From: Mya arenaria
Taxonomy: Eukaryota; Mollusca; Bivalvia; Myida; Myidae
Direction: 5' to 3'
Assembly: GCF_026914265.1 (NCBI RefSeq)
Contig: NC_069127.1
Coordinates: forward strand, 22,065,045 to 22,129,044
Length of the DNA stretch: 64,000 nt
The position numbers and the translations under genes are program-made. Below, in pieces: positions 35,580-45,800 of this stretch. Position 1 is the first letter of the stretch. Each line of letters starts with the position of its first letter. The notes beneath the pieces were generated by a model that saw only the letters and a program-made list of their open reading frames with translations, ran no database searches and had not been told where the DNA came from.

Positions 35580-36330
35580 CTTAGTTAGAGGCAATATAAT
35601 ATCATAATGCGCACTGTATATAGGTATGCATTATCAGACTGTGTAATAGGAAAGAATAATTGGGTATCAAATGTTAGAAAGCTTTTGAACGAGTTTGGCT
35701 TTGGATATGTATTTGATAATGCCAATGTACCAAATGAAAAGTACTTTTTGTGTGAGTTAAAAACTAGAATAATTGATTGTTTTAGGCAAGAGTGGTATCG
35801 CTCTCTTGATAGTCCAGTCTTGTTTTTGTATAAAGACTTTAAAACCACTTTTGGTTATGAACATTATTTAGACATTTTACCTAAAAGCTTACGCCTATTC
35901 TTTTGTAGACTTAGACTTTCTGTTCACCCTTTAAGAATTCAAACGGGTAGATATAACCGTAATCGAATTCAACGTGATGAAAGATATTGTTTATGTTGTA
36001 ATAGAAGAGATATAGAAGACGAGTTCCATTTTATTTTTATTTGTCCATGTTTTAATCTTATTAGAAAGAAATACATCAAACGTAATTATTATATACGTCC
36101 GTCTGTACTAAAATTTATTGAACTGTTAAATTCAACAAATAGACAAGAACTTATAAAACTATCTTTATTTGTCAAAGAAGCGTTATGTATAAGACGAACA
36201 ACTCTTAATATTGAATTATAACAATGATTCATTTTTTGTTATATTTTTGTTCATCCTCACCTAATTTGAATATGTCCATACATCTGTATTCTAATACTAC
36301 ATGTCTTAATAAATTATCTGTTCTGTTCTG
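35580..36330 (+). mobile_element. 5'-truncated LINE: ORF2 C-terminus, 3' UTR and TTCTG tail
   Basis: The open frame 35,607-36,221 (204 codons) has NWVSNVRKLLNEFGFGYVFD, LRLFFCRLRLSVHPLRIQTG and a zinc-knuckle-like CLCCNRRDIEDEFHFIFIC. This matches, from memory, the C-terminal part of molluscan non-LTR elements. The frame is uninterrupted and therefore relatively young. A short 3' UTR ends with TAATAAATTATC and a (TTCTG)n tail at 36,318-36,330. The insertion ends 6 bases into an FMO intron on the opposite strand. Confidence 0.8.
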
Positions 36331-36336
36331 TCATAC

Positions 36337-36502
36337 CTATACGCGGTTTACAGCCAATGCGGGTTGCAATATCATCCATGAAGGGGACGTAATCAACCTG
36401 TGACGCGTGCACGAGCGTCGCTGAGCGCCACTTCCGGCTCTTCTCATTGTTTACCTCCTACCAGTTGCGCATGTCGCTCTGCGACGGGAGTTTCAATGTG
36501 CC
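36337..36502 (-). pseudogene. FMO penultimate exon with in-frame stop
   Basis: Minus strand, acceptor AACACCACAG, donor ATAG|GTATGA. It reads GTLKLPSQSDMRNW, then TAG, then EVNNEKSRKWRSATLVHASQ and VDYVPFMDDIATRIGCKPRI, the FMO stretch (family: KLPS..DM...W....VDYV.YMDE.A..IG.KPN). Phase 0 start fits the exon at 37,005-37,379 and phase 1 end fits 29,288-29,547. The amber codon inside an otherwise conserved exon is a clear lesion unless it is a sequencing error. Confidence 0.85.
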
Positions 36503-37004
36503 CTGTGGTGTTATATAACTTTAAGCAGAATGATACAAAATGCAAAAAGGTTTCCGTTTTTTGTAAAATGCCCTTCGTTTGTATCACGAAATAAAGTAAC
36601 ACTCTTAATCAAAATCAGTACATACTCATGAATAACACACATTAATTTTGAGTGATTAACATTTAACTTCTTCCAAATAATGCATTTATGGGAAATATTA
36701 ATTTCTGATAACAAGATTGTAACCGTGTATTTGATAGCAGAACACGTTAGAACTTATGTGTTTTCTGCATCTTTCTTTCAAATTAAACACGGTATCCTTC
36801 ATAAGAACCATTTTTTTTACACTTATTCATCCGTTTCGGTATATTAAAACGTTTGTATTATTTGTGGTTAATCTTATTCTGGAGTACAAGTGCATCTTAA
36901 AGAGTGTTAAAACTAAGATTCCAAAAGCTGGAAGCCTTCAGCAAGTGTTAATATTTGCTCAAATATCGTCTAATATGACCACAAATTTCATTAGCGGCAA
37001 TTAC

Positions 37005-37379
37005 CACTAAGAACGTCTTATATCCGGCTGCAAATATGACGTCATCTACCGTATCAATGACGTCTCCATCAACAAACTCCACGCCAGTTTTTGTGAAGCA
37101 TTTTATAAACTTCTTGATTTTCACTTTACCTGCCATCAGCTTATATGAAAGTTCATCGCTTAAACACATGGTGCTCTGGAATGGCGCAAATTTCGGACAT
37201 GAGCCGTATAGTTCATGGTCAAATTTGGCATTAAGTATTTTCGCAATGACCTTGTTCAGGACACTCGGGAAGTAATGCATGGCGGCGTTAGTGAACCGGG
37301 ATAAGATCATATCGAATGGGCGACCCCGCGCCGCCCGCACCTCACCGAGCCACAGACCGTTCCATGTACTCAGATGCAC
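37005..37379 (-). pseudogene. FMO central exon
   Basis: Minus strand after TAAATTGCAG: VHLSTWNGLWLGEVRAARGR, PFDMILSRFTNAAMHYFPSV, KFDHELYGSCPKFAPFQSTM, then KVKIKKFIKCFTKTGVEFVD and VDDVIFAAGYKTFLV before GTAATT. These match FMO segments around (K/V)xLSTRxGxW, PxD, FDHxxYGL and the FATGY-type motif (here FAAGYK). It spans 125 codons, phase 0 at both ends, with no stop. The NADP-binding exon expected just before it and the exon expected between it and 36,502 (about 65 residues) were not found. Confidence 0.85.
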
Positions 37380-37539
37380 CTGCAATTTACACAAAATTAA
37401 ATTTTATTTTTATTTTTATAAAACATTTAGCATTAACTATCAGGGTAAAAGGTCACTACATGTGTCTGTCCGTTGACGTTATTGGTTAGTTTTCATTAAT
37501 CTGAAATGTCAATTTTGTTCGCATTATAGAATTAAATAA

Positions 37540-37680
37540 GTAGTTTCATGTGTCCGCCTATCACACAAAGGGTTGTGGGTTCGATCCTCACCTGGGGTAC
37601 TTACTCGTGACCTCTAAAATCATAAGTACTAGGTTTTAGCCAGGAAATTGACTCGACGGTGCATCAGCTTCCACCTTTCT
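37540..37680 (+). repeat. 5'-truncated tRNA-derived SINE
   Basis: GTGTCCGCCTATCACACAAA followed by GTGGGTTCGATCCTCACCTG contains a B box (37,578-37,587) and anticodon-arm-like sequence; the A box is missing. It is flanked by a molluscan-SINE-like tail. Confidence 0.6.
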
Positions 37681-37849
37681 TCTTAAACTAAAATACTGTA
37701 GATGTATGTCAGTTCTCTAAAAATGGTTTAATGTTGCACTCTTAATTAGTATCAGTTTTAATACTTTTTAAATTATTTGCATAAGAATCGGCTGATTTTG
37801 GCATCAGTGCCTTCAGTTTAGTTACAAAAAAAGATATTTTACAATAGAA

Positions 37850-38370
37850 CAAATTGTATGTGTTTGAAAAACTGCCGAAAACTGTATTTTTCTTAAAGCC
37901 GTAGAAACGCTTTTAGAAATAAGGTATTAATTCTCGAAGGTATATATGATCAACTGCGATCGGATATTTTGTCAGCAGTCTTATATCACTTAATTCCGGA
38001 CAATATCCCACAAAAGGCTCATAAAAAAGATAAACAAAAGTTTAAAAAAGAAGTCAAAACGATCAATCTGTGAGAGAGCAGCTAAATGAATAGTTTTGGT
38101 ACTGATTCTACAAAGTTAATATAGAATAAAATTTAATTTGTTAATTTAAAGCTGCACTCTCATAAATATACCATTTTTACAACTTTAAAAAAAATGTTTT
38201 GGAAAGAGCAAATCTTTGCATAAATATCTAAAAACCAGTGATATAAGATTGCTGACAAACAATCAGATCGTAGATTATGCAGCAATTATTTATCATCGGT
38301 TTGCAGATATTTACGCAAAAAGATTCTCTTTCCAAGACAAACAATAAAAGAGTTGTAAAAATGGTAAATT
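37850..38370. repeat. Two head-to-head copies of an interspersed repeat
   Basis: 37,850-38,090 (read minus) and 38,148-38,370 (read plus) share AGCTGC(T)CTCTCA, a TTTTTACAACTTT-like block, GAGCAAATCTTTGC and GTGATATAAGA(T/C)TGCTGACAAA blocks. The family with these blocks is common in bivalve DNA as I recall it. No coding capacity. Confidence 0.6.
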
Positions 38371-38914
38371 TTATGTTTTTCGTTTTTTTTTTAATTTAGT
38401 GTCATCAACAAGCGAGCAATTAAAAGAAATTAAACAATACAATTTAGAAGGTGCGCGAGTAAACGATTTAAGTGATTTCATTTGTCACCTTTTACGATGG
38501 AAAAATATTAATTCATTAATTGATTGTGTATTGTAATGGAAATGGAAATGTACGAAAATGCACTAAATCTATACGAACTACCGAATGAAAACTCAAATGC
38601 TGTGAGACTGATCTGCAGTTTTGTCGATCGCAACGTGGTGACAATTTTGTTTACAAATTGTAAAAAAATAATTATTTTTTAAATTCAATGTTGCAAAATA
38701 TCCGATCTAATGGTCCAAGTTATGAAAAAAAACACACTTGTCGAATTTACATATGTTGTTATTCTTAAACGATATTAATAAAGTGAGAAGCTATACAGCT
38801 GTTGTACTATTTCACATTCGTGTCTTTGAATAATTTACAAATGTATATCATACTACTTTTGTCCTGATTTACTAATTACACGTCATCCTAAATTGATGTA
38901 ATGTTAAGAAGCAC
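38371..38914. other. Non-coding stretch
   Basis: AT-rich, with no exon seen on either strand; the missing FMO NADP-binding exon is not visible here. Confidence 0.4.
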
Positions 38915-39730
38915 CTCCGTATTTACCTCAACGTATTGTCCAAGGTCATATTAGCGGGCATACAGCTGGAGGAACTCCAAGAGACGGCGGCCCATCAGTC
39001 ACACTTCCGGGGGCGATGCGTCACTCATGTAAGGTACAATGACCTACCTCAGTATTTATCTTAACGTACTGTCCCAGATCATGCTGGCGGGTGTACAGCT
39101 TCAGCTATTCTAAGAGGTGGCGGTCCGTCAGTTACATGGAAAGCCCTTCCAGGAGCGGCGCGTCTCTGGTGTACAGGGACCATGACTTACCTCAGTATCT
39201 AACTTAACGTACTGCTCCAGGTCATGTAAGCGGGCGTGCAGTTTGATGTACCCTAAGAGACAGCGGCCCGTCAGATACAGTGAGAGCCCTCTCGGGACGG
39301 TACGCCTCTCACAAGGACAATGACTTACCTCAGTATTTAACTGAACGTACTGATCCAGGTCATGTTAGCGGGCGTGCAGTTTGATGTACCCTAAGAGACA
39401 GCGGCCCGTCAGATACACTGCGTCACTCATGTAAGGGATAATGACTTACCTCAGTATTTAACTTAACGTACTGCTCCAGATCATGTTGGTGGGTGTGCAA
39501 TTTGATGTACCCTAAGAGACAGCGGCCCGTCAGATACAGGGAGAGCCCTCTCGGGACGGTACACCTCTCACATGGATAATGACTTACCTCAGTATTTAAT
39601 TGAACGTACTGATCCAGGTCATGCTGGCGGGCGACAATTGAAGGTACAATGAGAGGCAGTGGCCTATCTGGTACACGGGGAGCCCTTCAAGGGGCGGTGC
39701 AACTTCTCGTATAATGGGACAATAACTTAC
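38915..39730 (-). repeat. FMO-exon-derived tandem array 1 (5 further copies + fragment)
   Basis: Downstream (minus) of the intact-position exon at 39,731-39,918, the 3' part of that exon plus its splice donor is repeated: exon/intron boundaries at 39,588, 39,450, 39,329, 39,191 and 39,048, with a remnant near 38,920. Spacing is 143, 138, 121, 138 and 143 bases. Each unit reads like MSDAPPPEGLPVYLTGRR, LEYLQLYARQHDL and QYVQLNTE followed by GTAAGT, with many frame lesions. No acceptor lies in front of the units, so they cannot be spliced as separate exons. Confidence 0.85.
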
Positions 39731-39918
39731 CTCAGTATTCAACTGAACATACTGATTCAGATCATGCTGGCGGGCGTACAGCTGGAGGTACTCTAAGGGG
39801 CGGCGGCCCGTCAAGTACACGGGTGACTTTCCGGGGGCGGTACCTCGCTCATCGCCGTCATCTGCTTGCTTGTATTCGCCACTGTGCACGACATTGCCGT
39901 CGTTCGATCGATTCCCCC
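39731..39918 (-). pseudogene. FMO second exon, frameshifted (array 1 leader)
   Basis: Acceptor TTCCATGTAG, donor AATACTGAG|GTAAGT. It reads GGIDRTTAMSCTVANTSKQM, TAMSEVPPPE, then a one-base loss near 39,815 and PVYLTGRRPLEYLQLYARQH, DLNQYVQLNTE. The family pattern is (V)xNTSKExMxxSDxPxP followed by LEYLxxYAxxFDLxxxIxxxTxV. Restoring the frame would give phase 0 at both ends, matching the FAD exon upstream (40,148) and the central exon. It is the only full-length member of array 1. Confidence 0.8.
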
Positions 39919-40147
39919 CTACATGGAAAATATTTTTAAAAAAACGTATACATAGTCAAAAATATCTATATATGTGGTGTATAATAATTATTGTAAACAT
40001 AGTAAAGATATTGATCATGGAAATATTATACATTCGGTTTAGCAACATATTTTCTATTTAGTTAATTTATTCTGCGTGCGGTGTGTTTGTGTTTTATCCA
40101 TGAAATGTCATTTTTATTTTAATTGTTTGATCAATAATGCTAATCAC

Positions 40148-40282
40148 GTCTGTGATATGCCAGAGGTCTCCGATTGTGTCAGCCTTCTCGAAGCACGTGG
40201 GTACGAGGTTCTCGTGCAGACACCATCTGACGGCCGTCAATCCCGCCGGTCCAGCTCTTACAACTGCCACGCGCTACACCAT
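40148..40282 (-). pseudogene. FMO first exon: FAD-binding motif, damaged
   Basis: Minus strand from ATG 40,282: M V stop R V A V V R A G P A G L T A V R W, then CLHENLVPTCFEKADTIGDL and WHITD. FMOs start with an FAD-binding GxGxxG and a C-terminal acidic residue plus LW; here the first Gly is Arg (RAGPAG) and codon 3 is TAG. End GAC|GTGATT, phase 0, fits the next exon at 39,918. The two lesions in the essential start make this locus a pseudogene. Confidence 0.8.
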
Positions 40283-40449
40283 GTCCGACAACCAGGGTCA
40301 GGAAAAACCCGTCCTCTTAAGCATGTGTGTTTGGTTGAGGTTACGAAAGTCTGCCCATTAGCTGCATTATGGCTTTCTCAGAATTTGTTAATGGTCATAA
40401 CAATCTCATATCAAAGTAAAATAGTAGTCTTAAATCGCTGATTGCTTAT

Positions 40450-41485
40450 ATAATTGCTCATCCCGATTTTTATTGTGATGTTTTAAAGAAAATTCGTAAA
40501 ATTAAAAAAAAAATCCATCAGGTAATTAGGCAGATAGACTCAATAATTACTTGGATTTTATCTAAACCGTGAAATAAAGGTAAAACAATAACTATTTTGA
40601 AGAGTACTTGCCTTCTATTTTGTGAAGATGAATTCCTGAAACAAAATCCTTACATAACTAAGCTTTCATTCCTTTGATTTTATGATGATTTTGCTAATTC
40701 ATGTTATCTTTAAAACCTTTTTTTGTTAATTTTTTTTTGGCTGACTCGGAGTGTTTTGGCATGTGACTTCATTTTTTTCAAATATTTTACATTTTCAAAT
40801 CATTTGGAAGGAAAGATTAGCTAATACATGTCGCTTTTATTTTTAATAATGTTTTTCTTTATTTATTCCCGGTTTTAGAACAAGGATGCTTTTTATTATG
40901 CAACTCTATGTTCAAACATTTTAAACCTTTTATTTTATAAGGCAGATTGTGTGTGATGTTCATAGTTTTAAACAATGACTGAATCGTATCTTTGACAAGT
41001 TTTTGCAGGTGCTCTGAATTGTATTCCTCCGTCTGCAGATAGAGTTGGGATCTCTAATCATAGCAGTACTTATGGGTTTACCTATAAGTTTATTATTATT
41101 TGTTTTATTGTTAAGTTTCCTCAGGTTAATGCATACTTTGATAAGATTTACCTTTTACGTTTTATCTTTATTTAGGATTGTTGGGATAAGAGTGAGGCTT
41201 GTACACTTAAACTGTTTAAACCCCCAGTAAATTTACATTATACTGACCGTTCCAAGGCGGTTCCTAACAATCCTTGATAAACATACCTAGTTTTTTTATA
41301 TATAGACTGTATGCACTGTGCTGCTTGTGGAGTATTGTGCTGTTATTCCATGTTTCTTGTTTGTGATTTTATGTTCTATGTCTTTGGCGTTTACCCAGTG
41401 CCATTAAACCGGGTTACTGTATGCACTTTTTGCTACTGAGCTTGTTTCTGTAGCTTTTCGCATAAATATTGAGTCCGCCTAGTCT
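40450..41485 (-). repeat. Uninterrupted copy of the split interspersed repeat
   Basis: Reverse complement aligns with 10,585-10,757 joined to 19,592-20,445. At the junction it has only TATATATA. It carries a 61-codon frame (41,045-41,230, plus) that is antisense to the one in the other copy, so neither is taken as a gene. Type of element unknown; no inverted ends or tRNA-like head were recognised. Confidence 0.8.
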
Positions 41486-41534
41486 TGATTACCTGTCCCA
41501 ACAACTTTGTTTATTAGGTGTAATATAATATGCA

Positions 41535-41554
41535 GGGGGGGGGGGGGGGGGGGG
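41535..41554. repeat. Poly(G) tract, 20 bases
   Basis: An uninterrupted G run 50 bases beyond the interspersed repeat copy. Confidence 0.9.
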
Positions 41555-41859
41555 CAGACAAAACGCCTTCACGACTTTGAATTGTTTATTCAAATATCAT
41601 ACGTGACATGAAATAATTATAAAAAGTTACACATTCATACACTGCATACAACCATCCTGGGTTTTAACCAGTACTGAGTACTCCATGTGCCTCAGTATTA
41701 CCATTTTAATGTCGAGTGCCAGACAAGAAATCTATACAGTTACCAATTTTAACAAACGATAGTAACTCTACTGATATCTAGAAGTGAATACTTCGAACAA
41801 CTCTTTAATAAGTGGTAATAGCACATCATAATACAGCCCGAATTGGCGTGACAGGCCTT

Positions 41860-43573
41860 TGTTAAGGCCAAATAAAAAATAGGTGCGTTTCAGGTAACGC
41901 TGCCAAAAAAATAGAGTAGGTAGGTCGGAATATTTTTTTTATTTTTTTTTTTATATTTTTTTATATATTGATTTCAGTAACTGTTGACTCAGAAAGTAAC
42001 AAAAATAAAAGACATCAATTTTCAGGTTTATCAGGAGTTTTTAAACATGTTCCATGCTTCAAAGGAAACATTCTTTATTTGTCTTGTTAAATACTTTGAC
42101 AATGATGGTTGGATTTCAACTAAGTTATGGTACACCACTCTGCTATTATTAAAGACTTTTTAGGAACGGTTTTACTTTTCTTTATGCACCCTTTTGCTTT
42201 CAATCACCCTCTGTAGAATACTAACCTTCCTGTAACATAATTACATGAAAAGTGGGACAGCAAATTTACCATATTAGCCATCAGTCAAGGAAACTTCAAT
42301 GCTGTCAAGAGGACCTGGGGGTTCAGGTTTGAAGAACAAGTAACATGCAGGTTTTATTGCCAAAAATGCACACTTAAGTCTGACATATCAATCCGCAAGT
42401 CAGTATCTGACACATTTGTACCTGACAAGAAAATATACCGGTAGTTCAAGAATTGAAATATACCTGCACACAAGCACAAACTACCCATAATTCACCTTAG
42501 AGTTCGGACAATCTAAAAATCCGGACATCCATTATTATTTTCAAAAATAATTTATTTTAGGTACCTAATTTTCGGACACCCAAAGGACATCGATTGTAAC
42601 TTTTACAGTTACTAAGTCTCACAGACAAAAAATATTGATCTTTATCGTTACAATGCCTGGCTAGATTACCTACCCGTATACATCACTGTGATATGTTAGT
42701 TAGTTACTACCCATCCTAAACGATTTATTGCCTGTTGAAAAGGATGTGTGATATATTTAATGGAGGATTAAAGAAACAACAAGGGTAATCAAGAGATTAA
42801 GAAAACACAGACATGACATGTTTGTAAAACGATCCGCCAATAAACTTTGAAACTTGTACCTCACTTTTAATATAGACTTTATGAAGCAATAATCGTACAG
42901 TAATACTCATTGTGACATCAATAGAATAATAAAAGTCAACACATTCAATGCTACAGGTAACTATTTAATGTCATGAATTAAAGTTAGAAATGCAATACTT
43001 AAGTTACAATCGAAAACACCACTCAGAAACATAAATCCTGCATAGCAATATCCATTCTCTCCATGAGATCTTCGTGGGTATAACTGAGAGTTATGTGACG
43101 TCACACAATGTGACTGTTTGATCTGAAGCCGATAAAAGGTGTTTATTCATTTCAATGCATGTAAAAATGGTGTTGAATGTGATTTTAATTAACTTGATGA
43201 AGGAGTTACACTAATAGGCGTAATAACCATTGATAACTACAGATACATTAATAAGTGGTAAAATGCAGACATGAAGAAAAAAGGCAGGTTTACCATACAT
43301 GTATATAAAATGTAAAAATGGTTATTTTCTATGAATTCGGAGTGCGAAAAATTAATTATTTTAAGGTGTCGGAACTCTAATGTGAAGTACGGTAAATACA
43401 TTTAGAAATCCAACTCTAATATTGTCAACTTTACGTACATACATTTCGTAACAAATGCTTTTCGTACCCAAATCACATTTTTTTTTCAGGGAAAAATAGG
43501 TTAGGGTCGGCGGGAAAAAATAGGTTCGATCGGGTAACCTGAAGTAGACCTATTTTTTTATTTGGCCTAACAA
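41860..43573. mobile_element. 1.7-kb inverted-repeat element
   Basis: Left TTGTTAAGGCCAAATAAAAA and reverse complement of the right TTGTTAGGCCAAATAAAAAA continue as ATAGGT..(G/A)(T/C)TTCAGGT(A/T)AC. Length about 1.7 kb with no transposase frame. A second, smaller inverted-repeat element is nested inside (42,482-43,394), so the original element was under 0.9 kb. Confidence 0.8.
42482..43394. mobile_element. 0.9-kb mariner-like MITE, nested
   Basis: Left TACCCATAATTCACCTTAGA and reverse complement of the right TACCGTACTTCACATTAGAG are inverted repeats followed by GTTC(G/C)GACA. The element lies between TA dinucleotides, the target used by Tc1/mariner elements. There is no transposase. CGGACA and TCGGA motifs recur subterminally. 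Confidence 0.7.
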
Positions 43574-44579
43574 GATATTCAAGCCAGATTAATTAGGTTA
43601 TTTAGTTATGGAATCATCCGAATGGCAGTCTATAATATTTAAAATGAATTATCTCCTAATGTAATAGGAGATCCTTACTCCTATATTAAAATGAGATAGC
43701 AAGTCCTGATAAGGCGATGCTTAGTGTAAATAGGAAATAATATATCGTTGTTAGGACTAAGTGTTTCCTAATAAGGATATATTATAAGGAAAAAATTAAG
43801 TATTTGTATCTACATACTCGAACTTAGTATCTCAGTCCTTTTTACGAGATCAGTATCTCACAAAAATAGACTGTGACACTAGGACGATTCGATGTGAACG
43901 TATATTTCAATTTGCAAGGGTTAACTAAACAATGTCAAAATGTAGGCAAATTGTATGATCTTAATAAACAATGTCTGCAAAATGAACACTTTGAAAGATT
44001 ATTGAATGATTTAAGCTAGTTATTATTTATTATTTAAGTTGGTTCAAATATATTATAGAACCGTTATAAAAAAAATACCCAGGTAACTATAAACGTCCTT
44101 AAAACCTCACACATGTAATAACTCCTTTCCACTTATGTAAACCATAATATATATCGGTTTTATTCATTTATCAACATTCAGCTGTTCAGGTTTGCATCTA
44201 CACGTACTAAAAATGACCTTCTTTAATTCACTCTCACGAAAGTAAATCGTACTCATACGATTGGTAGTAAAATTGAGGTTATTTCCCTTTTTATAATAAG
44301 TAACAATATGTCGTTTGTGGCTCAAATGTAAATTATTTTGGGGAAAATTTAAGTATGGGAATGTTCAATGCGGAATAAAATGGCGGATTCTTTGAGTATT
44401 TGGTGTGTTCGAAAGATGTTTTGACTTGGTAAGTAAACCCGGAGGCCAGAATTGTATGTTCGTCTCGATTTTAACCTTTGTTTCAAGAGGCCTTAACAAA
44501 GAAGTTATTGAATGTATAACTAAAGGTGAAAGAGTGTTTGTTTACTAAGTGAAAATAGAAAATTATATTTATTTAATTT

Positions 44580-44582
<3 letters not shown>
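43574..44582. other. Non-coding stretch
   Basis: AT-rich, with a local palindrome around CTCCTAATGTAATAGGAG (43,652-43,669) and no exon seen. Confidence 0.45.

Positions 44583-44666
<84 letters not shown>
44583..44666. repeat. (TA)n microsatellite, ~42 units
   Basis: A pure TA run that keeps an artefactual Ile-Tyr frame open. Confidence 0.95.
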
Positions 44667-44669
<3 letters not shown>

Positions 44670-44974
44670 ATTTGATAGTTTTATTTAAACTGACATATTT
44701 TGAAAATCGGAGAATGTGGTGCCGTGTAAAGACACTTTTACTGCAGGTTGGCTACTATTTCGGTTCAATATTGTGCGATATGTGGTGCCAGGAGCTTTTC
44801 TCCCGAATCGGACATCTGTTTATTTTGAGATATGCTAGCATTTCAAGTACACTTCGTATTAATATTTTTAAGATAAAATATAAATCATACTCACGTGTAT
44901 AAACGAAAACACAAGGCACAGTTGCATCACGGAAGTATCGACAGCTCATCTTCTTTGCCCAACCGAGAAGTGGT

Positions 44975-45631
44975 GTAATGTTGGCAGGCGTACAGATGGA
45001 GGTACACTGAGAGGAGGCGCCCCTCCGGGGGCGTATTGTCACTCATGTAAGGGGACAATAATATACCACAGTATAAACTTCACGTTCTGCCCAAGGTAAT
45101 GTTTGTGGGTATACAGCTTGAGGTATCTAAGAGACGGCGGCACGTCAGGTACATGGGGAGACTTTCTTGGGGCGGTGCGTCACTCAGGTACAGGAACAAT
45201 GATTTACCTCAGTATTAAACTTAACATACTGCCCACGGTTATGTTGGCGGTCGTACCGCTGGAGGTACTCTAAGAGGTGGCGGCCCGTTAGGTACAAGGG
45301 AAGCCCTTCCTGGGGCGGTGCGTCGCTCATGTTAGGGTACAATGATTTACCGTAGTATTCAAATAAACGTACTGCCCCAGTTCATGTTGGCGGGCGTACA
45401 GCTGGAGGTACTCTAAGAGGTGGCGGCCAGTACAAGGGAAGCCCTTCCTGGGGCGGTGCGTCGCTCATGTTAGGGTACAATGATCTACCGTAGTATTCAA
45501 CAAAACGTATTGCCCCAGGTCATGCTGGCGGGCGTACAGCGGGAGGTACTCTAAGAGGCGGCGCCCCGTTCGGTACCCGTGTAACCCTTCCGGTGTCGGT
45601 GCGTCACACATGTTAAATGACAATGACTCAC
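44975..45631 (-). repeat. FMO-exon-derived tandem array 2
   Basis: Four further copies downstream (minus) of the exon at 45,632-45,800, with exon/intron-type boundaries at 45,489, 45,351, 45,208 and 45,067 and a last partial unit to about 44,975. Spacing 143, 138, 143 and 141 is close to that in array 1, which suggests a shared origin. Several donors are changed (ACG|GTAGAT, ACG|GTAAAT, GTG|GTATAT). The frames carry stops and shifts. Confidence 0.85.
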
Positions 45632-45800
45632 CTCAGTTTTCAACTGAACGTACTGTCCCTGACCATGCTGATGGGCGCACAGCTTAAATTATTCTAAGAC
45701 GCGGAGCCCCGTCTAGTACGCGGGGAGTCCTTCTGGGGACGAAACGTCACTGATCGCCGTCATCTCCTTGCTTATGTTTGCCACTGTGTACTGTGTTGAT
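45632..45800 (-). pseudogene. FMO second exon, second copy, with two stops
   Basis: After ACCCATGCAG the minus strand reads TVANISKEMTAISDV, SSPEGLPAY stop TGLRVLE stop FKLCAHQHGQGQYVQLKTE and GTGAGT. It is a paralogue of the exon at 39,731-39,918 and in places closer to the family consensus (SKEM, SD). No FAD exon was found upstream of it, so it is probably a partial duplication rather than a second gene. Confidence 0.8.

Noticed and set aside
37036..37476. Plus-strand frames of 65-79 codons
   Set aside because: They are antisense shadows of the FMO central exon at 37,005-37,379.
40076..40441. 121- and 74-codon plus-strand frames
   Set aside because: They are antisense to the FMO FAD-binding exon, which explains the higher GC and open frame.
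41045..41230. 61-codon hydrophobic frame resembling a membrane protein
   Set aside because: It is antisense to the frame in the other copy of the same interspersed repeat (19,628-19,828); neither is conserved as protein.
44549..44902. 117-codon frame with a long Ile-Tyr run
   Set aside because: It is created by the (TA)n microsatellite.
44755..45042. 95-codon minus-strand frame
   Set aside because: It runs through the end of FMO exon array 2 in a non-FMO frame and into unrelated DNA.
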